Made by a program: the position numbers and the translations under genes. This document shows, in pieces, positions 1 through 6,240 of a stretch of 9,492 nt of DNA; within the stretch, counting starts at the first letter, position 1; every line of letters begins with the position of its first letter. Below the pieces are notes generated by a model. The model saw only the letters and a list, made by a program, of their open reading frames with translations, did no database searches and had not been told where the DNA came from. The DNA is from Methylovirgula sp. (GTDB lineage Bacteria > Pseudomonadota > Alphaproteobacteria > Rhizobiales > Beijerinckiaceae), in NCBI GenBank assembly GCA_025356505.1, contig JANXSV010000017.1:1-9492 (forward strand), written 5' to 3'.

Positions 1-249
1 ATTATTCCCGCCTTTGAAATCGATGTGCATTGCACATGCGGCTGCGGAGATGCTTTCGACGCGGGCTTTGCCGTAGCGCTGTGTAAAGGTTTCGATCCGG
101 AAACCGCCGTCCGTTTCGCCCAAGCAACTTCTGCCCTCAACGCCACGGGATTGGGCTCGCAAGCCGGCGTCGAAAGTTTTCAAAAAACCTGGGAATTTAT
201 GAACAACAATCCGACCAAAGCTTCGCATTACACAGTGAAGGCGGTTTAA
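1..249 (+). CDS. PfkB-family carbohydrate kinase, C-terminal part
   Basis: This is the last 82 residues of a gene that begins left of the window; the frame is open from base 1. The glycine-rich GCGDAFDAGF at residues 14-23 corresponds to the PfkB signature 2, with the catalytic base Asp at residue 17 (bases 49-51). The family phosphorylates sugars or nucleosides with ATP in the cytoplasm. The helices that follow, with an A-Q-A-T-S-A-L-N-A-T-G-LG pattern, fit the adenine-binding end of the ribokinase fold. The segment before the catalytic Asp is odd: it reads V-H-C-T-C-G-C-G-D, with three Cys in five residues, where most relatives have V-D-T-T-G-A-G-D. An AhpD-like gene starts 30 bases after the stop, so the two are probably cotranscribed. 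The sugar substrate cannot be told. Confidence 0.88.
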   Translation: MIPAFEIDVHCTCGCGDAFDAGFAVALCKGFDPETAVRFAQATSALNATGLGSQAGVESFQKTWEFMNNNPTKASHYTVKAV

Positions 250-279
250 AAAGGCGCCGATTAAACTTGGAAGAAAACC

Positions 280-618
280 ATGACTTACGAAGAAATTGCT
301 CTAAGCACGCGTCAACAAGCTTTAGAACTCTATAAATCAGCCCCCGAGACCATGAGAGCCTTTCAGGGCTTGATGAAATCAGTCAGCACCGATGGTGCCC
401 TATCCGCCAAAACCAAAGAATTGATGGCTGTTGTTGTAGCCATCGTCACAAAATGCGAGGGCTGCATCGTCTTTCATATTCAAAACGCTTTAAAACACGG
501 TGCCAGCCGTGAGGAGGTTGTTGAATCTATTTGCGTTGCAATCGAAATGGGTGGCGGCCCCGCAACGGTTTACGGAGGCAAAGCGCTCGCCATATATGAC
601 AGCTTAAAAACAGTATAA
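280..618 (+). CDS. AhpD-like / carboxymuconolactone decarboxylase family protein
   Basis: This 112-residue cytoplasmic protein is the usual length for a single-domain member of the carboxymuconolactone decarboxylase (AhpD-like) superfamily. The diagnostic C-x-x-C-x-x-x-H motif is present as CEGCIVFH at residues 59-66, in a helix after a hydrophobic AVVVAIV stretch, with the conserved Glu in TKEL at residues 46-49. In AhpD-type members the two Cys form a redox disulfide and the His relays protons. The following A-L-K-H-G-A and E-I-V-E-like (EEVVESI) segments are also typical. The start is supported by GGAAGAA at 269-275, five bases before the ATG. Its position just after a sugar kinase suggests a role in a catabolic operon rather than the classic AhpC system, as no ahpC is visible. 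Exact activity is not predictable. Confidence 0.9.
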   Translation: MTYEEIALSTRQQALELYKSAPETMRAFQGLMKSVSTDGALSAKTKELMAVVVAIVTKCEGCIVFHIQNALKHGASREEVVESICVAIEMGGGPATVYGGKALAIYDSLKTV

Positions 619-860
619 GGTGAAAGCCAAGTCTTGACGCGCCCGACGACGCCGATCCCAAACATTGGAAATTTTGCCTCGACACAAACTAATCTTCAGG
701 AAAGGTTAGCCCGATGACTTCCTCGCGCCGTTAGGCGAAGAAATGCCTCCGATTAAGAAGCGAAAGTCACGTCTCATTAAGACAAATGTTCATTCATTAT
801 CGTCAGTTTATAAACATTTGAACTCGCTTTGAAATTTTAGAAATTTCCAAATTAAAGAAG

Positions 861-886
861 CGATATCAATTAAACTAACGATATCA
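861..886 (+). repeat. Tandem CGATATCA direct repeat
   Basis: Two identical 8-mers, CGATATCA, sit at 861-868 and 879-886, 18 bases start to start, each containing the palindrome GATATC. The spacing is a little under two helical turns, which would place bound proteins on roughly the same face of the helix. They lie about 80-100 bases upstream of the probable -35 box, a usual place for an activator. No regulator gene is visible in the window. Confidence 0.4.
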
Positions 887-943
887 GACTATTATTTCTG
901 AACTAGAGTTGACCGCTGCAGACAAACGCGATCGTATTTTTTC

Positions 944-955
944 TTACAATTGTAA
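944..955. promoter_or_regulatory. Perfect 12-bp palindrome TTACAATTGTAA, candidate operator
   Basis: TTACAATTGTAA is a perfect palindrome that ends seven bases before the TTGACA -35 box. Symmetric sites this close to the -35 are commonly operators or class II activator sites. The protein is unknown. Its AT-rich composition makes a chance occurrence possible. Confidence 0.35.
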
Positions 956-961
956 TTTATA

Positions 962-992
962 CTTGACATAAGTCTACAAAATTTTCTATCTT
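962..992 (+). promoter_or_regulatory. Probable sigma70-type promoter of the transport locus
   Basis: A perfect TTGACA -35 hexamer lies at 963-968 (CTTGAC, as in rhizobial promoters, at 962-967). The best -10 candidates overlap: CTATCT at 986-991 or TATCTT at 987-992, giving spacers of 17-18 bases. Transcription would start near 998-1002, leaving a leader of about 95 bases before the binding-protein ATG. This is the best promoter match I see in the window. Confidence 0.6.
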
Positions 993-999
993 TTCCTAC

Positions 1000-1052
1000 G
1001 GTCGCTTAACGACCTGACTGAGAAACGAGAGCGTGGACGCAAAGTCCTACGC
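1000..1052 (+). promoter_or_regulatory. Structured 5' leader with two hairpins
   Basis: Two stem-loops lie between the probable transcription start and the first gene. The first has perfect 5-bp arms GGTCG (1000-1004) and CGACC (1010-1014) around CTTAA. The second pairs GCGT (1031-1034) with ACGC (1049-1052) and GGAC (1035-1038) with GTCC (1044-1047), with one bulged base and a GCAAA loop. GCGT can instead pair with ACGC at 1037-1040, so two alternative folds are possible. It matches no riboswitch class that I can recognise in full. Confidence 0.4.
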
Positions 1053-1094
1053 CGAGTGATCATCGTGATGTTTCGTCAATGGGAAGGAAGCGAA

Positions 1095-2186
1095 ATGAGC
1101 TATTTTAATAAGGCGCGACGCCATTTTATGTTGCTTGCTGGTCTAAGCTTAATAGGTGCATATGCTGGAAACGCCAACGCAGAAGGCGTCACCTTCAAAG
1201 CGGTCTATGACCCCACTCCTGAGGCAATCCTTAAGGACCCGCATTACACCACGGTCGAGCAATTTACGGCAAAGGCTCGCGAAGGAGAGAAAAAGGGCGT
1301 TTATGGAGCGGGTAAGCCTATCAAGCTGGCGTTTTCTCAGGTGGTTATGAACCATCCAGTCCGCATCAATATGGTCGAGACCTTCAAGTCAAACTGTAAA
1401 AAATACACGAATGTTACCTGCATTGTCACAGAGGGCACTGGTGAAGTTGGTGTTGAGATTGCAAACATCGAGAGCCTGATTCAGAGAAAGCCTGACGTTT
1501 TGATCTTGAGCAGTCTTTCCGGAACAGCAGTTTATCCGGCTTATGAGGAAGTAAATAAAGCCGGAATTCCACTGATCATCAACAACTCGGGTATTCCCGA
1601 CGACGGTGCCAAAAACGTTAAATACACATCGTTCATCAGCCCTGACGATTGGCAGAATGGACGCCTGCTGGGTCAATATTTGGCTGACAACCTGCATGGC
1701 AAGGGAAATGTTATAGTAGTTGAGGGTGTTGCTGAATCATCGAATTATGAGCACCGACTGGGTGGGTTTATGGAGGTTATCAATAAGTACCCGGACATCC
1801 ATATCGTAGGCAAGCAGTCCGGAGCTTGGATACGGATGCCAGCCATGAAAGCAGCGGTAGACTTGCTGCAGGCGAACCCGAAAATCGACGGCATTTATGC
1901 AATGAATGACGAAATGGGCATGGGCGTACTTGCGGCTCTTCGAAGTGCGGGCAGGGAAAAAGGCGTGATTATGGTGAGTGTGGATGGCCAGAAAGACCTG
2001 GTGCAAGAAATTGCAAAAGGTTCGGCCGCGGGGGCCAGTGTTTTCTGGGAATCCGACATGACTCGTGTTGTGGATGCTGCGCTGGCAGTAGCTGAGGGGG
2101 CAGTGATCGACCCGCGGATTTGGTACAAAGAGCCGCTGATCACGAAAGATAACGCCACAGAAGTACTCGCTAAGCGCTACAAATAG
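1095..2186 (+). CDS. Ribose-type ABC transporter periplasmic substrate-binding protein
   Basis: This 363-residue protein is a Peripla_BP_4 (RbsB-like) sugar-binding protein. It would capture the ligand in the periplasm and deliver it to the permeases encoded downstream. A signal peptide is clear: KARR at 6-9, a hydrophobic core to about residue 23, and A-N-A before a likely cut after Ala29. The two-lobed domain begins near residue 76 (IKLAFSQ). It includes DVLILSS, an A-G-I-P-L-I-I-N-N crossover, and the ligand-lobe motifs YAMNDEMGMGVLAALRSAG and VSVDGQ. The roughly 45 residues between signal peptide and domain are a longer linker than usual. I chose the ATG at 1095 because GGGAAGGAAG lies at 1081-1090 and the signal peptide begins there; a GTG at 1056 is in frame but lacks support. 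The ligand is unknown. Confidence 0.93.
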   Translation: MSYFNKARRHFMLLAGLSLIGAYAGNANAEGVTFKAVYDPTPEAILKDPHYTTVEQFTAKAREGEKKGVYGAGKPIKLAFSQVVMNHPVRINMVETFKSNCKKYTNVTCIVTEGTGEVGVEIANIESLIQRKPDVLILSSLSGTAVYPAYEEVNKAGIPLIINNSGIPDDGAKNVKYTSFISPDDWQNGRLLGQYLADNLHGKGNVIVVEGVAESSNYEHRLGGFMEVINKYPDIHIVGKQSGAWIRMPAMKAAVDLLQANPKIDGIYAMNDEMGMGVLAALRSAGREKGVIMVSVDGQKDLVQEIAKGSAAGASVFWESDMTRVVDAALAVAEGAVIDPRIWYKEPLITKDNATEVLAKRYK

Positions 2187-2227
2187 TCTGCGAGATACGT
2201 CTCGCGTCTCCGATACCTTGGGGCTTA

Positions 2228-2260
2228 GAACCAAGCTTCCCGCACATAGAAGCTTGGTTC
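2228..2260 (+). promoter_or_regulatory. Perfect 12-bp stem-loop between binding protein and enzyme genes
   Basis: GAACCAAGCTTC (2228-2239) and GAAGCTTGGTTC (2249-2260) pair perfectly around the 9-base loop CCGCACATA. No T-tract follows, so this is not a standard intrinsic terminator. The position, 41 bases after the binding-protein stop, is where many ABC operons carry a hairpin that protects the binding-protein message and lowers downstream expression. That role is inferred. Confidence 0.65.
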
Positions 2261-2312
2261 CATTCCGCAATTGTCAAATCCACTATGGCTCTGGAAGAAA
2301 GTGATCTGCAGT

Positions 2313-3293
2313 ATGGCTACCTCTCTTGACAAATTCGCGAACCGCGCACCTGGCTGGGATACCCCGCTGATCGTGGAATCACATCTTAACGGCGAACGCA
2401 CGAAAGAGATGAACCCCAATACGCCCCGCACCTATGACGAAGTCGTCGAAGATGCTCTGCGTTGCTGGGACGCTGGATCGTGCGCCATCCACACACACAA
2501 CACCAATTTCGACTTGACCGGTCAAGCTGCCGTCGACGATTATATGCCCGCATGGGACCGCATTTTGAGGGCGCGTCCGGACATGACTTGGTATCCAACA
2601 ACATGCAACGTTCTGAAATGCACTGATTCTGAGCATGGGCTAGAGCATAGCGAGATACTGAACCGGATGGCGAACGTAAATATTGCTTGTATCGACACCG
2701 GCATCAATTTATTCGCGTTCGACACCGACGCGAAGGGGCATATCATCGGGCGTGAGTACGGCTGGAATTATAAGCGCGTTGCCGGCCAAGTAGATTTGGC
2801 GCTTGCCCGCAAAATGAGCATAATCTGGGGAATTTATGAACCCGGCCAGCTCAAGCTTGCAATGCATTACGTCAATCAAGGTATGTATACGCCGGGCTCG
2901 TTCTACGACTTCTATTTGATCGGTGAGTATGCCCTCACTTCGACGAAGCCGATTGGTACGTCAGGCATGATGCCGACTCTCGAAAGCTTGTATTACTATC
3001 TCGACATGATGGAAGAGCTTTCGAAGCATAAGCTTAACTGGTGCATCTCGATTTGGGGGGAAGGAGATCGTGACACGCGTAAAGTTATTAAGCGCGCCAT
3101 CGAGCTCGGCGGACACGTCAAAACTGGCCTAGAATTGTTCTATGACCCCGCTCGAAACCCTACGAATCTCGAGCTTCTCAAAGAAGTACAGGCTATTGCA
3201 AGAGAGGTGGGGCGCCCGCTCGCGACCCAGCAGCAAGCCCGTGAGATATATGGGATTTCAAAGCAGGCGGCCGGAGGTTATAAACCGGCATAA
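2313..3293 (+). CDS. BKACE family beta-keto acid cleavage enzyme (DUF849)
   Basis: This 326-residue cytoplasmic protein resembles 3-keto-5-aminohexanoate cleavage enzyme (Kce). The BKACE family uses a metal, usually zinc, to exchange a beta-keto acid and acetyl-CoA for acetoacetate and a new CoA ester. Visible family features are PLIVESHLNGE near residues 18-28, the metal-binding H-T-H at His60 and His62 after W-D-A-G-S-C-A-I, and GLE at 272-274, whose Glu274 matches the third metal ligand. The residue after that Glu is Leu, and the residue four before it is Lys, where Kce has Asp and Arg, so the chemistry or substrate may differ. The ATG at 2313 gives a family-like N-terminus; GGAAG at 2293-2297 is distant from it, and an in-frame GTG at 2301 or TTG at 2271 is possible. 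Its place inside the transporter locus suggests it acts on the imported compound or a product of it. Confidence 0.85.
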   Translation: MATSLDKFANRAPGWDTPLIVESHLNGERTKEMNPNTPRTYDEVVEDALRCWDAGSCAIHTHNTNFDLTGQAAVDDYMPAWDRILRARPDMTWYPTTCNVLKCTDSEHGLEHSEILNRMANVNIACIDTGINLFAFDTDAKGHIIGREYGWNYKRVAGQVDLALARKMSIIWGIYEPGQLKLAMHYVNQGMYTPGSFYDFYLIGEYALTSTKPIGTSGMMPTLESLYYYLDMMEELSKHKLNWCISIWGEGDRDTRKVIKRAIELGGHVKTGLELFYDPARNPTNLELLKEVQAIAREVGRPLATQQQAREIYGISKQAAGGYKPA

Positions 3294-3304
3294 ATACAAA
3301 GCAT

Positions 3305-3330
3305 ACGCCTGCACTTAACGGTGTAGGCGT
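3305..3330 (+). terminator. Stem-loop after the BKACE gene, possible attenuator or weak terminator
   Basis: ACGCCTGCAC (3305-3314) pairs with GTGTAGGCGT (3321-3330) through ten pairs, one a G-T wobble, around loop TTAACG. GCAT (3301-3304) can also pair with ATGC (3336-3339) past a bulge. It begins 12 bases after the enzyme stop. It lacks a following T-tract, so full termination is doubtful; message stabilisation or partial termination is equally likely. Confidence 0.4.
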
Positions 3331-3481
3331 CCAACATGCCTAGGGCTTGCGTATCGAGTGTACTGATTTTTCCGCTGAATTTGACATTCGGATATCTGGT
3401 AGAGATGACCAAGCTGTTTTCTGACGAAGCAGCTTTTTCACCAATTCGGTGGCGGGGAGCGTCGGAGTTAGCTGGTTGAAA

Positions 3482-3506
3482 ATTGCCAGTTTCGATAGCT
3501 GGCAAT
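3482..3506. repeat. Inverted repeat ATTGCCAG / CTGGCAAT
   Basis: Perfect 8-bp arms at 3482-3489 and 3499-3506 flank a 9-base spacer. This is the size and spacing of either an RNA hairpin or a dimeric repressor operator. It lies about 65 bases upstream of a possible -35 box at 3569. No second copy was noticed in the window. Confidence 0.4.
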
Positions 3507-3568
3507 GTAGTTGGATGACTGAAGTGAAGAACATTCAAACCCAACGCACTTCCCAATGATGGCTATAT

Positions 3569-3598
3569 TTGCGGTCGGGACAGCGCGACTTGTATAAA
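3569..3598 (+). promoter_or_regulatory. Possible internal promoter before the permease genes
   Basis: TATAAA at 3593-3598 is a good -10 hexamer; the matching -35, TTGCGG at 3569-3574, is weak, with an 18-base spacer. Transcription would begin near 3605, about 95 bases before the permease ATG. It would let the permease-ATPase-permease part be expressed apart from the binding protein and enzyme. Confidence 0.3.
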
Positions 3599-3700
3599 AT
3601 TGGGCACTTTACCGCACTATCTGCGCCTTTTAATTCATCGATGACAAACGCGGGAAATCTGATGGCCATTTTCAGGCTGAGTAGTGGAAAAGAGTGCTAG

Positions 3701-4687
3701 ATGCAAAAGAGTAATGCTCAAACAACAATCTACAGCTGGCTGAACGAATATCGGTCAGAATTCACGCTGGTGATTCTTATTGCCTTAACTTTTACGATTG
3801 GGCCACTGCTCACTGAGTATTTTTTTACGTTAGACAATCTTTTCAACTTGAGTCGCCAAAGCTCATATCTTGCCATCGTCACGACAGGCATGGCGCTTGT
3901 ACTCATCATTGGTGGAATTGATCTCTCCGTCGGCGCAATTATGCAGCTAGTCGGCCTGTGTACCGTCCTAATTTTAGGGTCTGGTGTTTCAGCAGGAGTT
4001 GCCCTCGTCTTGGCCTTGTTATTAGGGGCGGGGTTGGGGGTCGTTAACGGTCTTTTGACGGTTTACGCAAGAATGCAGCCTTTTATTGCAACCTTGGCAA
4101 CAGGCGGCATCATGACCGGCGTTGTGATGACTTACACACAAGGTAACGCGGTGGCTCCCAAGGGGATCGATCCAACCTTTAGGGCTATCGGCGGTGGTAC
4201 CGTAGCAGGGATCCCAATTCCGGCACTGACAATGATGCTGGTCGTATTGGTGTTCTGGTGGGTCATGTCGAAAACTGTTTATGGAAAAAATATCTACGCC
4301 TTAGGCTCGAATAAACTCGCGGCCCGCAACGTTGGGATTAATACCAAGCAAATCGAATGTTCAGTATATATCCTGAGTGGTATTTTAGCTGCGCTGGCAG
4401 GGTATCTTACATTTGCCCGGTCCGGTTCATTCCAACCTGCGACGGCAGCGACCGGCGGAACCTCTGTCGAAATGGTCATTATGGCTATTGCGGCTATCGT
4501 ATTGGGCGGGGGTAGTCTTGCTGGCGGGAAAGGAACCATTGTAGGCGCATTCTTGGGCGCGTTAGTGAGCGCTATAATGCTCAATTTCCTCGTCCTTCTG
4601 GGAATGGGGATCTGGTTTCAAAGGTTTATTCTCGCTGTGATAATAGTAATTGTGGTCGTATCGGCTCGGAAAACGGAGGGAACATGA
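3701..4687 (+). CDS. Ribose-type ABC transporter permease (BPD_transp_2 family)
   Basis: This 328-residue inner-membrane protein belongs to the RbsC/AraH/XylH permease family and forms half of the sugar channel. Hydrophobic segments run almost throughout, from about residue 20 (TLVILIALTF) to the C-terminus (FILAVIIVIVVV). Family marks are ALVLIIGGIDLSVGA at about 65-79, the M-Q-P-F-I-A-T-L-A-T segment, and the cytoplasmic coupling loop GSNKLAARNVGI that touches the ATPase, followed by Y-I-L-S-G-I-L-A-A-L-A-G. The ATG is preceded by GGAAAAGAG at 3686-3694. The stop overlaps the ATPase start (ATGA, 4 bases), which points to translational coupling. A second, different permease gene follows the ATPase, so the channel is probably a heterodimer. 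Confidence 0.93.
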   Translation: MQKSNAQTTIYSWLNEYRSEFTLVILIALTFTIGPLLTEYFFTLDNLFNLSRQSSYLAIVTTGMALVLIIGGIDLSVGAIMQLVGLCTVLILGSGVSAGVALVLALLLGAGLGVVNGLLTVYARMQPFIATLATGGIMTGVVMTYTQGNAVAPKGIDPTFRAIGGGTVAGIPIPALTMMLVVLVFWWVMSKTVYGKNIYALGSNKLAARNVGINTKQIECSVYILSGILAALAGYLTFARSGSFQPATAATGGTSVEMVIMAIAAIVLGGGSLAGGKGTIVGAFLGALVSAIMLNFLVLLGMGIWFQRFILAVIIVIVVVSARKTEGT

Positions 4688-6240
4688 CCGTTGACGCAAA
4701 TGCACTTGAAATCAGAGGCATCTCCAAAAGCTTTGGAGCGAATAAAGTCCTTGTAGATCTTAACCTTACCTTGAAGAAGGGCGAGGTTCACGCATTGATG
4801 GGGGAAAACGGGGCAGGAAAGTCGACTCTGATCAAAATAATTTCTGGGGTGCATCATGCAGATTCGGGCGCGATATTTTTGGACGGCAAGAGCGTAAAGT
4901 TCCACAGTCCCTTCGAGGCTCAAGTCGGGGGCGTGGCCACACTATTTCAGGAAATTCAAGAAATTCCTGACTTGACGGTTGCTGAAAATCTTTACGCGGG
5001 AATAGAGCCAACTAAGTATGGGGTTTTTATTGATTGGAAGTCTCTTCATAACAACGCGCAATTGCAGATCGATGAGCTTGGGTTAAACATTGACGCATCT
5101 CAAAAGATGAGAAAGCTAACGCCTTCGTCGCGGAAGATGGTGGAAATAATCCGCGCTGTTCACAAGCGCGCTGCATCTGTTGTCATTATGGACGAACCTA
5201 CAGCGAACCTCAACCAGGGGGAAATCGATGCGCTTTTTACCCTGATTGACGAGTTAAAACGCAAAGGCATCAGCATTATCTATGTTTCACATCGAATAAG
5301 AGAAATATTCCAAATAGCTGACCGGATCTCAGTGCTCCGTGACGGATGCCTTGTTAAAACCGAGAGTGTTGGGCGTATCAAAGAAGACGAGATTGTAAGG
5401 CTGATGGTCGGACGGGACTTGCCTGAGTTTTACCCTCGGCGAGAGCCGCCGACAGAAACCGTATCTCTCGACGTCAGGGGTCTTGCCGTCGACGGCGAAC
5501 TGGATGACGTGACTTTTGACGTCAAAAGTAGGGAAATTGTGGGAATAGCGGGGCTGGAGGGTTCAGGCGCTAGTTCGGTGATAAAAGCCTTGTTCGGTCT
5601 GAAGCAAGTAGCCCTCGGAAGTGTCGAAATCGATGGTAAAAGGTTGGTAATCACTAGTCCGAAGCACAGCATTGCACAGGGCTTAGCATATGTTCCCGAG
5701 GACAGAAAGGCCGACGGACTTTTCCTAAATAAGACCGTGTCGTTTAATTTGACTGCAAGCGTACTTAAGAGTCATTTTTCTTGGCATGGACTGATCGTCA
5801 GGAAACGCCTTGCACAAGTCGCGTCTGAAAACGTCATCAAGCGTTTAGGCATAAAGTTGAGCGGACCCTTTGCCAAAATCGGAAGCTTAAGTGGTGGCAA
5901 CCAACAAAAATCCTTGTTCGGAAGATGGTTAATCGGATCTTATAAGGTTCTATTGCTTGAGGAACCGACGCGCGGAGTAGACATTGGTGCCAAATTGGAG
6001 ATTTACGAAGAAATAAGCTCTCTCGCCAAAAGTGGCCTTCCGGTGCTTCTCTATTCCTCAGAACTTCTCGAGCTCATAGGAATGTGCGACAGGGTGATCG
6101 TCATGAAGAATGGCAGGGTCAGTGGAATTCTTTCCGGCGAAGAATTGACCGAAGAAAATATTCTGGACAAGGCACTGATTAGAGACAATCGCGCGATTGG
6201 GCACCAAGCCATGACACAGCCAATACCGTCATCGGTCTGA
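4684..6240 (+). CDS. Sugar ABC transporter ATP-binding protein, two fused nucleotide-binding domains
   Basis: This 518-residue protein is an RbsA/MglA/XylG-type ATPase that powers import from the cytoplasmic side. Domain 1 has Walker A GENGAGKST (40-48), Q-loop Gln89, Walker B VVIMDE (Asp170, Glu171) and switch His203, but its signature is degraded to LTPSSRKMVEI (145-155). Domain 2 has a degraded Walker A (GLEGSGASS, 290-298) and a good signature LSGGNQQK (402-409). Its Walker B is LLLEE, so Glu426 replaces the usual Asp. One canonical ATP site, made from Walker A of domain 1 and the signature of domain 2, is therefore kept; asymmetric sites are normal in this family. GGAGGG (4675-4680) precedes the ATG. 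The start overlaps the upstream permease by 4 bases; the second permease follows after 154 bases. Confidence 0.95.
   Translation: MTVDANALEIRGISKSFGANKVLVDLNLTLKKGEVHALMGENGAGKSTLIKIISGVHHADSGAIFLDGKSVKFHSPFEAQVGGVATLFQEIQEIPDLTVAENLYAGIEPTKYGVFIDWKSLHNNAQLQIDELGLNIDASQKMRKLTPSSRKMVEIIRAVHKRAASVVIMDEPTANLNQGEIDALFTLIDELKRKGISIIYVSHRIREIFQIADRISVLRDGCLVKTESVGRIKEDEIVRLMVGRDLPEFYPRREPPTETVSLDVRGLAVDGELDDVTFDVKSREIVGIAGLEGSGASSVIKALFGLKQVALGSVEIDGKRLVITSPKHSIAQGLAYVPEDRKADGLFLNKTVSFNLTASVLKSHFSWHGLIVRKRLAQVASENVIKRLGIKLSGPFAKIGSLSGGNQQKSLFGRWLIGSYKVLLLEEPTRGVDIGAKLEIYEEISSLAKSGLPVLLYSSELLELIGMCDRVIVMKNGRVSGILSGEELTEENILDKALIRDNRAIGHQAMTQPIPSSV

Larger units (their letters stand above)
619..1094 (+). 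promoter_or_regulatory. AT-rich intergenic control region upstream of the transport locus
   Basis: This 476-base stretch has no credible gene. It is distinctly AT-rich from about 780 to 1000. A weak hairpin at 689-709 (arms CTAATCTT and AAGGTTAG, one wobble) lies 70 bases after the AhpD-like gene; no T-tract follows, so it is not a clear terminator. Further in are an inverted repeat CAAATGTT/AACATTTG (783-790 and 813-820), a close inverted repeat GAAATTT-tag-AAATTTC (831-847), tandem CGATATCA boxes, a TTACAATTGTAA palindrome, a promoter and a structured leader. The density of symmetric sites before a catabolic ABC transporter suggests that one or more regulators bind here. That is inference. 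Confidence 0.6.
3294..3700 (+). other. 407-bp gap between enzyme and permease, no convincing gene
   Basis: This is unusually long for a gap inside a transport operon. It holds a stem-loop at 3305-3330, an inverted repeat at 3482-3506, a possible promoter at 3569-3598, and a ribosome binding site GGAAAAGAG (3686-3694) for the permease. A minus-strand frame at 3278-3556 is open for 92 codons but starts at TTG without a ribosome binding site and resembles nothing I know. The gap may hold a remnant of inserted DNA or a site that splits the locus into two transcripts. Confidence 0.5.

Noticed and set aside
1031..1060. c-di-GMP-I (GEMM) riboswitch suggested by the GGACGCAAAG segment
   Set aside because: Only this short core matches. 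The second conserved stem with its receptor and the GGCAAACC segment are absent, and no consistent fold of the class can be drawn.
1056..1094. Upstream GTG start for the binding protein
   Set aside because: It has no ribosome binding site and would put 13 charged and mixed residues ahead of a well-formed signal peptide; the ATG at 1095 has GGGAAGGAAG.
1737..2270. 177-codon minus-strand frame opposite the binding-protein gene
   Set aside because: It is antisense to a well-supported gene and its translation shows no domain-like pattern.
3278..3556. 92-codon minus-strand frame in the gap after the BKACE gene
   Set aside because: It starts at TTG without a ribosome binding site, overlaps the end of the enzyme gene, and matches no family I recognise. 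A decayed remnant is possible but unsupported.
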